From NCBI GenBank assembly GCA_001443525.1, contig LKPX01000033.1, forward strand, positions 1 through 36,907: a DNA stretch of 36,907 nt. Reading direction: 5' to 3'. The position numbers and the translations under genes are program-made. This document shows, in pieces, positions 8,043 to 15,956 of the stretch; positions within the stretch are counted from its first letter, which is position 1, and the number at the start of each line of letters is the position of its first letter. The stretch comes from Desulfobacteraceae bacterium RAAP-1 (GTDB taxonomy: Bacteria; Desulfobacterota; Desulfobacteria; Desulfobacterales; Desulfatirhabdiaceae). The notes beneath the pieces were generated by a model. It searched no databases and was not told the origin of the DNA. It saw only the letters and a list, made by a program, of their open reading frames with translations.

Positions 8043-9113
8043 ATGGACTTTCCCGTGTTGAAAATCGGAGACCTGATCAGTCGTATTCCTATTATACAGG
8101 GAGGCATGGGAGTTGGCATTTCCATGTCCGGTCTGGCTTCGGCAGTCGCCAACGAAGGCGGCATCGGGGTAATTGCCGGCGCAATGGTGGGTATTGATGA
8201 ACCGGATATCACGGAAAATCCCGTAGCCGCCAATGTCCGGGCATTAAAAAAAGTGATTTGTAAGGCCAGAAGCCTGACCCAGGGTATTATCGGTGTTAAT
8301 ATCATGGTGGCGCTGACGCATTATGCGGATCTGGTTAAAGCTTCCATCGAAGAATCTGTAGATGTCATATTTTCCGGGGCCGGACTGCCCTTGGACTTAC
8401 CGGGATATCTGACAGAAAAGGCGAAAACCAAACTGGTGCCGATTGTATCTTCCGGCCGAGCCGCTAAGTTGATCTGTCAGAAATGGCTTTCAAAATATAA
8501 TTATCTGCCGGATGCATTTGTTGTGGAAGGGCCCAAAGCTGGAGGACATCTTGGATTTAAACCGGAGCAAATCGACGATCCTTCATTCAAGCTCGAAAAT
8601 CTGGTGCAGAATGTGATTCAAACACTCGCTCCGATTGCCCGTGAACGGAATGCTGTCATCCCCGTGATTGCCGCCGGAGGAATCTTTACAGGCGCGGATA
8701 TCCGGAATTTTATCAATCTGGGAGCCGCCGGCGTACAGATGGGAACCCGTTTTGTCGCCACATACGAATGCGATGCCGACCCTGATTTCAAGGAAACATA
8801 CATCAAAGCAAATAAAGAGGATCTGATGATCATTAAAAGTCCTGTCGGTATGCCGGGACGCGCCATCAGAAACCGGTTTCTTTCCGAAGTCGCTGCGGGT
8901 GACAAAAAACCGTTCAACTGTCCGTATCACTGCGTAAAAACCTGCGACCGCACCAAAAGCCCTTATTGCATTGCGATGGCGCTGGCAGGCGCCCGTAAAG
9001 GCAAGTTCAGAAACGGATTTGCTTTTGCAGGGTATAATGCATACCGGATTACCAAAATTATTTCCGTCAAAGAGCTGATTCAGTCTCTCAGGGATGAATT
9101 TTTGCTTTCCTGA
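8043..9113 (+). CDS. Nitronate monooxygenase / 2-nitropropane dioxygenase family flavoprotein
   Basis: This 356-residue TIM-barrel FMN enzyme belongs to the family that includes nitronate monooxygenase and the enoyl-ACP reductase FabK. Supporting motifs are the N-terminal PIIQGGMGVGIS FMN loop, VEGPKAGGHLG with the conserved histidine, AAGGIFTGADI and the phosphate-binding GVQMGTRFVAT. A cysteine cluster near the C-terminus (Cys293, 297, 301, 309; CPYHCVKTC then SPYC) could bind a metal or Fe-S cluster and is unlike the best-studied members. The start follows a near-perfect AGGAGGTG. Substrate cannot be told from sequence. The last 34 bases overlap the 3' end of the convergent activator gene. 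Confidence 0.9.
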   Translation: MDFPVLKIGDLISRIPIIQGGMGVGISMSGLASAVANEGGIGVIAGAMVGIDEPDITENPVAANVRALKKVICKARSLTQGIIGVNIMVALTHYADLVKASIEESVDVIFSGAGLPLDLPGYLTEKAKTKLVPIVSSGRAAKLICQKWLSKYNYLPDAFVVEGPKAGGHLGFKPEQIDDPSFKLENLVQNVIQTLAPIARERNAVIPVIAAGGIFTGADIRNFINLGAAGVQMGTRFVATYECDADPDFKETYIKANKEDLMIIKSPVGMPGRAIRNRFLSEVAAGDKKPFNCPYHCVKTCDRTKSPYCIAMALAGARKGKFRNGFAFAGYNAYRITKIISVKELIQSLRDEFLLS

Positions 9114-10735
9114 TGCAGATGTAGTTTACGCCATAGCGTTGCGGTACTGATTCCCAGTTTTTTGGCAGCATCACCGCGACGATTTCCTGTTTTTTGTAAT
9201 ATCAAGTGAATATAGCGTTTTTCCAGCTCCTCCAGTGATGGCAGGGCGGATTCCATCAGCGTTGGCAAAATATCTTCGGAATTGTCTGATGAAACTGCCG
9301 GCAGGTGTTCCGGTTGTATCTGCTCATCTCCGGCCAGAATCACCGCATATTCAATCCAGTTGGAAAGTTCTCTGACATTCCCAGGCCATTGATAAGATTG
9401 CATTCTCCGTATGGCGGACGGAGAAAACCCCTTGCTGCCAATGTTCAGCTTTGTCAGGAAATATCTGGCCAATATAAGAATATCCTCTCGTCTTTCCCGC
9501 AACGGGTTGATGTACAGAGGGAAAACCGACAGACGATAATACAAATCTTCACGAAATCGATTCAATAATATCAACGTCTTTAAATCCTGGTTGGTGGCGG
9601 AAACGACTCTGGCCCGAATCTTGATAACCTCTACACCACCTACCGGTCGGACTTCTTTTTCCTGAAGGACCCGCAGCAGTTTGGCTTGAAGCTCCGGCGA
9701 TATTTCTCCCACTTCATCCAGAAATAGTGTTCCTTCTCCGGCTTCCACAAACAACCCCTTTTTATTGCTGTCGGCTCCGGTAAAAGCCCCTTTGACATGT
9801 CCAAATAGTTCCGATTCCAGCAAATTGGATGGTAACGCAGCACAGTTAATGGCCATAAATGGCATATCTGCATGGGTTGAGTGCTGGTGAATAAACCTGG
9901 CAAGGACTTCCTTGCCGACGCCGCTTTCCCCGTAAATCAGGACGCTGGATTTAGTCGGCGCTACTTTTCTGGCGAGTGTCAAGACTTTTGCCATACTGGG
10001 ACTTCTGAAAACAATATCGCCGTCATTTTCTGACTGATGGGCTAAAATCCGCAACTGGCTGATTTCAACGTGTTGTTGCCGCAAATCCTCACGAGCCTGG
10101 CACAAAGCTGTTTTAAGTTTGGACAGCTCCGCTTCGAGAGATTGTAATTCAAATTTCTGATATAAATCATCTGGTGTTATCCCCCACTCGGCGATGGGAC
10201 GGCCCTCGAATTGACAGTGTTCATGCCCTTGAGCCCGGCAGCATGTTTCTTTTACCAGAACTTCACTGCCCAAAACAGCACTTGCAAATCCACTTGAGAG
10301 TGCAGCCAGTGTCACACACACCGGCGCCTCATACGGTTTAAATTGAGTAAGCCAATTGACAGATTCAAAAGAATCCATCCATCTCCCCGTCATATGAAAA
10401 GTTTTTTGTTCTGTATCGATTTTGACTTCCTGTATCTCTTCCTTTGCCAGACCTGCCATGGTTCGCAGTACAGCACCTGATTTCAACCATTCTTCCGGTG
10501 AATCGAAATCATATAATTCAGAAATGGCTGTCGCAATTCCAAGTCCTGAATCGTAACCAAAACGGGCCAATATGACGGATGCCTTTTCCATCCCCAAGCT
10601 TTGAATTAAATCCTTTTGAAGTCGCGCCAGAGACGGCATTCCAAACATTACCATCCGATAATCGCCGAACAGAGGGAGCCCCCTGGAGCGATCGATGCCG
10701 AGTAGTTCTAATCTTTCCAGATCACAGGCACGCAC
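9080..10735 (-). CDS. XylR/DmpR-type sigma-54-dependent transcriptional activator
   Basis: This enhancer-binding protein remodels sigma-54 RNA polymerase with ATP. Numbered from GTG 10735, a XylR-type N-terminal sensor spans about 5-130. A V4R domain follows to about 180 with Cys165, Cys166 and Cys174, then a coiled-coil linker. The AAA+ domain has Walker A GESGVGKE (269-276), GAFTGA (316-321) and Walker B TLFLDE. A Fis-type helix-turn-helix ends the protein. Relatives sense aromatic effectors; the ligand here is unknown. I prefer GTG 10735 because GGGAG lies 7 bases upstream and the family-like sequence starts there. An in-frame ATG at 10786 adds 17 residues, has no ribosome binding site and lies in a repeat copy. 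The divergent gene behind a sigma-54 promoter is the likely target. Confidence 0.9.
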   Translation of the reverse strand: MRACDLERLELLGIDRSRGLPLFGDYRMVMFGMPSLARLQKDLIQSLGMEKASVILARFGYDSGLGIATAISELYDFDSPEEWLKSGAVLRTMAGLAKEEIQEVKIDTEQKTFHMTGRWMDSFESVNWLTQFKPYEAPVCVTLAALSSGFASAVLGSEVLVKETCCRAQGHEHCQFEGRPIAEWGITPDDLYQKFELQSLEAELSKLKTALCQAREDLRQQHVEISQLRILAHQSENDGDIVFRSPSMAKVLTLARKVAPTKSSVLIYGESGVGKEVLARFIHQHSTHADMPFMAINCAALPSNLLESELFGHVKGAFTGADSNKKGLFVEAGEGTLFLDEVGEISPELQAKLLRVLQEKEVRPVGGVEVIKIRARVVSATNQDLKTLILLNRFREDLYYRLSVFPLYINPLRERREDILILARYFLTKLNIGSKGFSPSAIRRMQSYQWPGNVRELSNWIEYAVILAGDEQIQPEHLPAVSSDNSEDILPTLMESALPSLEELEKRYIHLILQKTGNRRGDAAKKLGISTATLWRKLHLHQESKNSSLRD

Positions 10736-10762
10736 AATATTTCTCCCAAGTTTGTCAAAAAA

Positions 10763-10852
10763 GGCAGCTTCATAAAAAGTCCTCATGCTGCGTTACAAGT
10801 ACGCTTGATATCCTCGCAAAAAGTTGATTTTGGGACAACTTTTTACGAGGAC
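10763..10852 (-). repeat. Dispersed repeat, internally deleted copy C fused to the activator gene
   Basis: On the minus strand it begins with two facing left-end motifs that form a near-perfect hairpin (10811-10851). The core fragment aagcgtactt follows, then a deletion, then acgcagcatgaggactttttatgaagc, which matches the right end of the full-length copies. The ATG within that right end opens an in-frame extension of the activator gene (MRTFYEA). Confidence 0.8.
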
Positions 10853-10860
10853 ATATATTA

Positions 10861-10900
10861 CAATTTGAAATGAAATCATTCAATATGAAATGAATCGTTT
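10861..10900 (+). promoter_or_regulatory. Candidate upstream activator sites (20-bp tandem repeat)
   Basis: Two 20-bp units lie head to tail at 10861-10880 and 10881-10900, about 15 of 20 bases identical, both with CAATwTGAAATGAA. They lie roughly 80-120 bp upstream of the predicted sigma-54 transcription start. That is where enhancer sites for XylR-type activators are usually found. Confidence 0.4.
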
Positions 10901-10954
10901 GATCCACCAAGATGATAAATAAAATAACATATTGAATTTAATACAATAAATATC

Positions 10955-10971
10955 TCGGCATGTTCATTGCT
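10955..10971 (+). promoter_or_regulatory. Sigma-54 (-24/-12) promoter
   Basis: The sequence tcGGcatgttcattGCt has GG at 10957-10958 and GC at 10969-10970, exactly ten bases apart, with the favoured TTGC at -12. It matches the consensus TGGCAC-N5-TTGC except for C for T before GG and T for C after GGCA. It lies 57 bases before the start at 11028, next to a gene for a sigma-54 activator. Confidence 0.65.
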
Positions 10972-11027
10972 TAGACATATACATGCAAATGTTATTAAAT
11001 TCACAAAAAATTTAAAGGAGATTCAGC

Positions 11028-11330
11028 ATGAAAAAGAAACTGATTGTTGCATGTATGGTATCAGCAGTGTTGTTATTGGGTGGTATCAGCACTTCTCTGG
11101 CTGGGAGCGGATCTTTTATGAACTGCTGGAGTGAATCATATTTTCAAGATCATCCGATGAGTGTTCAACAGTTAACTGAAAAATATGGACAACCCGCGAA
11201 AATAATAGATATGAAAGATGGTCAGCAAGACTATGTCTATAAAAAATTTGAAAGCAACTCCATGCTTCCATCAACCCGACATTTCATCATCAAAGATGGA
11301 AAAGTGATAAAAAGCTTTTTAAAAGATTGA
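11028..11330 (+). CDS. Small secreted protein of unknown function
   Basis: The product has 100 residues. The N-terminus has a clear Sec signal: MKKK, then a hydrophobic core, then TSLA with cleavage likely before GSGS. There is no lipobox cysteine, so it should be free in the periplasm. The mature 75 residues include a segment LTEKYGQPAKIIDMKDGQ followed by a Tyr-rich strand and a closing FIIKDGKVIKSF. This recalls the fold pattern of BamE/SmpA-like small domains, at low confidence. AAAGGAG lies 8-9 bases before the start. The sigma-54 promoter and divergent activator suggest it is induced by that activator's signal. The gene converges on the sensor kinase gene, 17 bases away. Confidence 0.75.
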   Translation: MKKKLIVACMVSAVLLLGGISTSLAGSGSFMNCWSESYFQDHPMSVQQLTEKYGQPAKIIDMKDGQQDYVYKKFESNSMLPSTRHFIIKDGKVIKSFLKD

Positions 11331-11347
11331 TCTTTGAGTTCAGCATA

Positions 11348-13384
11348 TTACCGTGAATCATTTTTTGACCTCGGAAGATAGAATGTAAAACATGCGCCTT
11401 TCCCGGGTTTCCTGAAAACGGTGATAGCGCCCTTATGGTTGTGGATGATACCATAGATGGGTACCAATCTGAGGTCGGCACTCTGTCCCATGCCTCTGGT
11501 GCTGCAAAAAGGCTCGAATACGCGCTGACAGACATTTTCATCCATTCCAGCGTCTGAAGAATTCGTCACCACGACGGCTGCATATGCATCAGTCGCTATA
11601 TGATAAGCGGCCGCCCGCGCCGGTTCTATGTACATATTTCTGGTTTCTATGAAAACGTTACCCACTGATGGCATGGCTTGACATGCCATCAGCAGGATAT
11701 TCGCCAGCACCTGTTCGATTTGCCCCTTATGTGCTTCAACGAGGCAAAGATCACTATCCAGATTGTAATGGAAGGTAATTCCTTTTTTAGCCCGGCCAAA
11801 CATTTCGGAACAGTTCAAAATCAAATCATTCAAACGAATCGGTTCCAACTGATCTTTCCCGTCACGTGCAAATCCCAGCAACTGACGGATAAGGTTGCCC
11901 GCATTTAGTACCTGCTTTTCGATGTGCTTTAACTTTTCATAATGGGGATGGTTTTTGTCGGTATCCATCAGTATCAGCGATGTATATCCTTGAATACTCA
12001 TCAACAGATTGTTGAAATCGTGAGCCACGCCGCCAGCAAGCATTCCGATGGCTTCCATTTTCTGAGATTGAAGAAGCTGCTGCTCCAGCATTTTTTGCAG
12101 GGTGATATCGCGAAGAAACGCCAGTACACTCGACTTGCTTTCCCAAGTGATCAAGGCTGCACGAACCTCGACCCATAGTATGTCGTTATCTGAGGTCAAT
12201 ATCCTGATGGGGCAGGTTTGCAAGGGATTCTGGCCGTCAAGACACTGGACATGACGTATCTCCACCATTTTCTGATCATCCGGATGCAGAAATAACAAAA
12301 AAGGCTTGCCGATCAGGTCTTCATCGGTATATCCAGTCAAGATCTTCAACCTGCAGTTAACGAAGCAAATCATACCGTTATTAATGAACAAAATACCGTC
12401 ATTGGCATTTTCCACTACCAGGCGGTATTTCTCATCAGTTGCCTGAAGAGCCTCCGCCCGTTTTGAGCTTAAATCCACTATTTTTTTCAAATCGCCGGTC
12501 TTTTTACGCACTGAACGTCGCAGTATCCAATTCCACACCAGCAGGAACAGGCCCGCCATAATAATGGTTACAACGGAAATTTCAGGGTATCGCAGATAGA
12601 TCCCACCGGCTGGATTCCCGAACCACTTGCGATCGATATCATTCAGTTCTCTTTCGGAAATCATCGAAAAGCCGTTTTCGATAATTGGCAGAAGATCTCT
12701 GCGATTTTTCAGAACTGCCCGGTGAAATTCCCCACTGTAAAGCGGCGGGGTAAAGCGAAATCGATCCTGAATACCCAGTTTGAACAGGTAGTACATGGCA
12801 GGCGGATGATCCATGACGAACACGGTGACAGCACCGGCTTGAGCAGCATCCACAATACTTTCATAGCTGCTGTAATGCACCAGGCGGTTGACTCCGTTTC
12901 TAATAAGATAATCAATGCAGGCATCTCCGCTTTTTACTGCCACGAAGAAACCCCGGATTGACGCGACATCTGTGATTCCGGAGATATCTTTCTGAAAGAA
13001 TATCTGAACATCGATACGGGCATAAGGTTTCGAGAAATCGTAGATTTGCTTGCGCTGGTCATTTTCAAAAATGGTATCGATCACATCGAAATGTCCAGTT
13101 TCCATCTGTCCCAACGCTTTGTCCCAATCCATCCCGACAATATTCGTATGAATACCTGTTTTCTTTTCCCAAAGTGCCCACTGGTCTATCAGGATACCTC
13201 GAAGATGCCCGGTCGCATCCATAAAAACATATGGAGGATAATTGTTGTCCATGACAATGCGGACAGATTGAACAGCGGTATTTCCCGAAGCAGGAAAAGG
13301 AATTGAAAGGAGCAGGAATATCCTCAATAAAAAGGATATCAAAATAGTGGGCTGTTTCCTGAAGGAAGTGATATTCAAAACCAC
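11348..13384 (-). CDS. Sensor histidine kinase with periplasmic binding and PAS domains; ATPase domain degenerate
   Basis: The open frame extends upstream through tRNA-Leu, so the real start is later. GTG 13384 (GAGGG 8 bases before, then a basic-hydrophobic signal sequence) gives 678 residues. Domains: signal peptide about 8-33; bacterial extracellular solute-binding family 3 about 40-258; one membrane helix about 267-288; PAS about 316-427; HisKA with phosphoacceptor His455 (AHDFNN); HATPase about 560-670. The ATPase is odd: the N-box Asn is Met566 (NILLMACQAM), the G1 DTGxGM reads NSSDAGM, and the G2 GTGLGL reads SADLRL. ATP binding is therefore doubtful. The sensory domains look intact. 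No response regulator is adjacent. It converges on the small secreted protein gene. Confidence 0.88.
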   Translation of the reverse strand: MVLNITSFRKQPTILISFLLRIFLLLSIPFPASGNTAVQSVRIVMDNNYPPYVFMDATGHLRGILIDQWALWEKKTGIHTNIVGMDWDKALGQMETGHFDVIDTIFENDQRKQIYDFSKPYARIDVQIFFQKDISGITDVASIRGFFVAVKSGDACIDYLIRNGVNRLVHYSSYESIVDAAQAGAVTVFVMDHPPAMYYLFKLGIQDRFRFTPPLYSGEFHRAVLKNRRDLLPIIENGFSMISERELNDIDRKWFGNPAGGIYLRYPEISVVTIIMAGLFLLVWNWILRRSVRKKTGDLKKIVDLSSKRAEALQATDEKYRLVVENANDGILFINNGMICFVNCRLKILTGYTDEDLIGKPFLLFLHPDDQKMVEIRHVQCLDGQNPLQTCPIRILTSDNDILWVEVRAALITWESKSSVLAFLRDITLQKMLEQQLLQSQKMEAIGMLAGGVAHDFNNLLMSIQGYTSLILMDTDKNHPHYEKLKHIEKQVLNAGNLIRQLLGFARDGKDQLEPIRLNDLILNCSEMFGRAKKGITFHYNLDSDLCLVEAHKGQIEQVLANILLMACQAMPSVGNVFIETRNMYIEPARAAAYHIATDAYAAVVVTNSSDAGMDENVCQRVFEPFCSTRGMGQSADLRLVPIYGIIHNHKGAITVFRKPGKGACFTFYLPRSKNDSR

Positions 13385-13480
13385 ATTATAAACCCTCTTC
13401 GAAGAATATGACTGCGATGATGAAAATTTTTCCGGAAACCGTCTGATGGGATACAGCTTGAAGTTCGGCTGGACACAGCC

Positions 13481-13522
13481 AAAAAGCCCTGACAAAATAT
13501 TTGGATATTCTGTCAGGGCTTT
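13481..13522 (-). terminator. Intrinsic terminator after tRNA-Leu
   Basis: A perfect 10-bp stem (AGCCCTGACA 13485-13494 with TGTCAGGGCT 13511-13520) has a 16-nt AT-rich loop. On the minus strand it is followed by TTTTTGG. It sits seven bases past the 3' end of the tRNA and ends the gap-tpiA-secG-tRNA transcript. Confidence 0.8.
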
Positions 13523-13528
13523 AAAATG

Positions 13529-13614
13529 TGGTGCCGAAGGCCGGATTTGAACCGGCACGGGTGTAACCCGCTACCCCCTCAAGATAGTGTGTCTACCAAT
13601 TCCACCACTTCGGC
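13529..13614 (-). tRNA. tRNA-Leu (anticodon GAG)
   Basis: The 86-nt class II tRNA has acceptor stem GCCGAAG paired with CTTCGGC, an encoded CCA end and a D-loop AATTGGTAGAC. The anticodon stem CTATC/GGTAG has loop TTGAGGG (anticodon GAG at 13578-13580). The long variable arm is CGGGTTACACCCG and the T arm GCCGGTTCAAATCCGGC. It reads CUC and CUU codons. It lies 25 bases after secG in the same direction, the same order as secG-leuU in Escherichia coli. Confidence 0.97.
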
Positions 13615-13639
13615 TTGCAAAACGAGTACTGAAAAGCTT

Positions 13640-14050
13640 TTACTTTGCCCCGGGATTTGCACCTGCGGCAGGCGCCGCTTGCTGCGGCGATGCTGCCGAT
13701 GGCGCGGCGGCAGCCGCAGGCAAAGCCTGAGATGCATTACCGGCCGCTGTGGACTCGGGCGCCGGCGCCGTAACGGGTGCTGCCGGAGACTGCATATGCG
13801 TCATGATGGATTTACCGGAAGTATTTGTGGACAAATAAGCCAGCGTCAAAGACGTAATCATAAAAACAACAGCTGCAACGGTGGTTGCCTTGCTCAAAAA
13901 TGTCGACGCTCCGGTGTTGCCAAAAAGTGTCTGACTGGATCCGCCTCCGAACGCTGCCCCCATATCGGCGCCTTTGCCGGTTTGAAGCAATACGATCATG
14001 ATAAGCGCTATACAGACAATAACATGAACAATAATCAATAAAGCAGACAT
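13640..14050 (-). CDS. secG: Preprotein translocase subunit SecG
   Basis: SecG is the small subunit of the SecYEG channel in the inner membrane. Residues 2-22 and about 52-73 are the two membrane helices. Between them lies the conserved loop LLQTGKGADMGAAFGGGSSQTLFGNTG with the SecG signature. The last 50 residues are an Ala/Pro-rich tail, probably disordered, common in SecG of Gram-negative bacteria. It follows tpiA by 20 bases and precedes tRNA-Leu, so the three are likely co-transcribed. Confidence 0.95.
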   Translation of the reverse strand: MSALLIIVHVIVCIALIMIVLLQTGKGADMGAAFGGGSSQTLFGNTGASTFLSKATTVAAVVFMITSLTLAYLSTNTSGKSIMTHMQSPAAPVTAPAPESTAAGNASQALPAAAAAPSAASPQQAAPAAGANPGAK

Positions 14051-14070
14051 AGAATACCGCTATCGTTTGG

Positions 14071-14829
14071 TTAGAAATGAATAATACGATCGAACGTCGC
14101 TGCTGAAAGACTGGCGCCGCCGACCAAAGCCCCATCAACATCGGGCATGTTCATAATCTCCGATGCATTCTCAGGCTTGACGCTACCACCATACAATATC
14201 CGCACCGATTTGGCAAGCGGATTATCCAAGCGTTTGTCAATCAACGATCTCAGAAATGCATGTACTTCCTGAATCTGATCCGTTGTCGCCGTTTTGCCGG
14301 TACCAATGGCCCAGACAGGCTCATAAGCAACGACCAGATGGGACTCCGAATTAAACGGAACGCCTTCTAACCCTTTTACCATCTGTTTGTCAAGAACGGA
14401 AAAGGTTTCACGGGACTCTCGCTGCATTTCGGTTTCTCCCACACAAAAAACCGGAATCAGTTTATGCGCGAGCGCTGCGCGGATTTTGGCATTGACCGTA
14501 TCGTCGGTTTCACCGAAAAACTGGCGGCGCTCGGAATGTCCAATAATAACATATTGACACCCCGCGTCGGTCAGCATCACCGGCGATATTTCACCGGTGT
14601 AAGCGCCTTCGTCTTTCCAATGCAAATTCTGTGCTCCCAGCGCTACAGGTGTTCCACTGACAATTTCTGCAACGGACGCCAGCGCCGTAAACGGGGGAGC
14701 AATCATAATATCGACCGATGCAGACGCAGCATATCCCACCAGCTCTCGGGCGGTGTTCACAGCTTCACTCACGGTCTTGTACATTTTCCAGTTTCCGGCA
14801 ATCAGCGGCCTGCGAAGCATAAGATTCAT
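14071..14829 (-). CDS. tpiA: Triosephosphate isomerase
   Basis: The enzyme interconverts dihydroxyacetone phosphate and glyceraldehyde 3-phosphate in glycolysis. The 252-residue TIM barrel has GNWKM with the catalytic lysine (Lys15), IGHSERR with the catalytic histidine and AYEPVWAIGTGK with the catalytic glutamate. The start ATG 14829 shares one base with the gap stop (TGATG), and GGAGAG lies 8 bases upstream inside gap. An ATG three codons later is the alternative start. It is translationally coupled to gap. Confidence 0.98.
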   Translation of the reverse strand: MNLMLRRPLIAGNWKMYKTVSEAVNTARELVGYAASASVDIMIAPPFTALASVAEIVSGTPVALGAQNLHWKDEGAYTGEISPVMLTDAGCQYVIIGHSERRQFFGETDDTVNAKIRAALAHKLIPVFCVGETEMQRESRETFSVLDKQMVKGLEGVPFNSESHLVVAYEPVWAIGTGKTATTDQIQEVHAFLRSLIDKRLDNPLAKSVRILYGGSVKPENASEIMNMPDVDGALVGGASLSAATFDRIIHF

Positions 14830-15833
14830 CAGAGTCGCTCTCCTATCATAGCCGCCAGATCCACCATTCGTGTGGAATAGCCGGTTTCATTGTCATACCA
14901 GGACATGACCTTGACCATATCCTGAACTACGAACGTGGAATCAGCGTCCACAATTGAAGAATACGCCGAGCCATTGAAATCTGAGGATACAAGCGGAAGA
15001 TCGCAATAGGAGAGGATACCGGAGAGCGCGCCCTGCGAGGCTTCTTTCAAAGCGTCATTGACGTCTGCAACCGTCACTCCGGATTTTTCGATGGTGGCGA
15101 CAAAATCCACGATAGAGACGTTGGGAGTCGGCACCCGAATGGCCAGACCATTTAGTTTGCCTGCCAGTTCCGGAAGCACCAGCGCAACGGCTTTAGCAGC
15201 ACCGGTGGTTGTAGGAATCATCGACAGAGCGGCGGCTCTGGCCCGTCTCAGGTCTTTATGAGGAAAGTCCAGCAGTCGCTGATCACCCGTGTAGGAATGC
15301 ACCGTGGTCATCAGACCGCAACGGATACCAAAATTTTCAAGAAGTACTTTGGCCAACGGCGCCAGACAGTTGGTGGTACAAGAGGCGTTGGAAATAATAT
15401 GATGTTGTCTGGGATCATAGGTGTTGTTATTGACGCCCATGACAATGGTGATATCGGGATTTTTGGCGGGCGCGGAAATAATGACCTTTTTGGCGCCTGC
15501 CGCCAGATGCTTGGAGGCGCTTTCCTTATCCCTGAAAAGGCCGGTGCATTCGGCGACAATATCCACCCCCAGTTCTTTCCATTTAAGCTGGGCGGGATCC
15601 TTGATGCTGGTAACCGCGACCGCTTTTCCGTCCACATAAATGGCGCCTTCCTTACCCGTAATATTATTGGCCAGTTTGCCATGAACCGAATCATAGGTCA
15701 GCAAATGCGCCATAGTGGCGGCATCGGTCAGATCATTGATGGCAACCACTTCGACATCCTGACGCTTCATGGCGGCTCTGAAAACCAGTCTTCCAATACG
15801 CCCGAACCCATTAATTCCCAATTTAATACCCAT
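14829..15833 (-). CDS. gap: Glyceraldehyde-3-phosphate dehydrogenase, type I
   Basis: This NAD-dependent enzyme oxidises and phosphorylates glyceraldehyde 3-phosphate to 1,3-bisphosphoglycerate. The 334-residue length is normal. It has the Rossmann start GINGFGRIGRL, the active-site block SNASCTTNCLAP with catalytic Cys152, an LRRARAAALSMIPTTTGAAKAV phosphate-site region and the C-terminal WYDNETGYS. AGGAG precedes the start by 9 bases. It heads the gap-tpiA-secG-tRNA operon. The aspartate-like residue after the first Rossmann strand (AINDL) fits NAD rather than NADP use. Confidence 0.98.
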   Translation of the reverse strand: MGIKLGINGFGRIGRLVFRAAMKRQDVEVVAINDLTDAATMAHLLTYDSVHGKLANNITGKEGAIYVDGKAVAVTSIKDPAQLKWKELGVDIVAECTGLFRDKESASKHLAAGAKKVIISAPAKNPDITIVMGVNNNTYDPRQHHIISNASCTTNCLAPLAKVLLENFGIRCGLMTTVHSYTGDQRLLDFPHKDLRRARAAALSMIPTTTGAAKAVALVLPELAGKLNGLAIRVPTPNVSIVDFVATIEKSGVTVADVNDALKEASQGALSGILSYCDLPLVSSDFNGSAYSSIVDADSTFVVQDMVKVMSWYDNETGYSTRMVDLAAMIGERL

Positions 15834-15861
15834 TCTCTGTCTCTCCTCTTTAATTTTGAAT

Positions 15862-15954
15862 TGGTGCTTTCGTAAAACGTTCAGGACCTTTACTGAACGC
15901 TACACTGTGCTATTTCAGCATCGAAGGCAGGATTGGCGCATCATAATGCAGACC
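15862..15954 (+). repeat. Dispersed repeat, strongly diverged copy H
   Basis: The left-end-like ggtgctttcgtaaaacgttc is followed by core-like bases (gaacgctacactgtgct, catcgaaggcaggat, ggcgcatcataatgcag). They line up in order with the full-length copies, and the right end is lost at the EIIA gene end. Similarity is low, so this is a tentative family member. Confidence 0.4.
15878..15899 (-). terminator. Candidate terminator of the kdsA-rpoN-PTS operon
   Basis: CGTTCAG (15878-15884) pairs perfectly with CTGAACG (15893-15899) around an 8-nt loop. On the minus strand it is followed by TTTTACG. It lies 58 bases past the last gene of the ten-gene operon. The T-run is short, so termination may be partial, with readthrough toward gap. 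Confidence 0.45.
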
Positions 15955-15956
15955 GA

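Noticed and set aside
10811-10851. Strong hairpin as a terminator for the activator or the secreted protein gene
   Set aside because: It lies between divergent genes where no transcript needs to end, and is explained as two facing repeat ends of copy C.
13385-13390. TATAAT on the minus strand directly before the sensor kinase start
   Set aside because: A transcript from it would begin inside the coding region and no -35 is found; probably chance.
13385-13558. Upstream extension of the sensor kinase frame to 13558
   Set aside because: The first codons lie in tRNA-Leu and its terminator; the signal sequence and GAGGG site support GTG 13384.
13526-14041. 171-residue open frame (+) across tRNA-Leu and secG
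   Set aside because: It reads through a tRNA gene and the antisense of the Ala/Pro-rich secG tail; the Arg/Cys-rich composition is an artefact.
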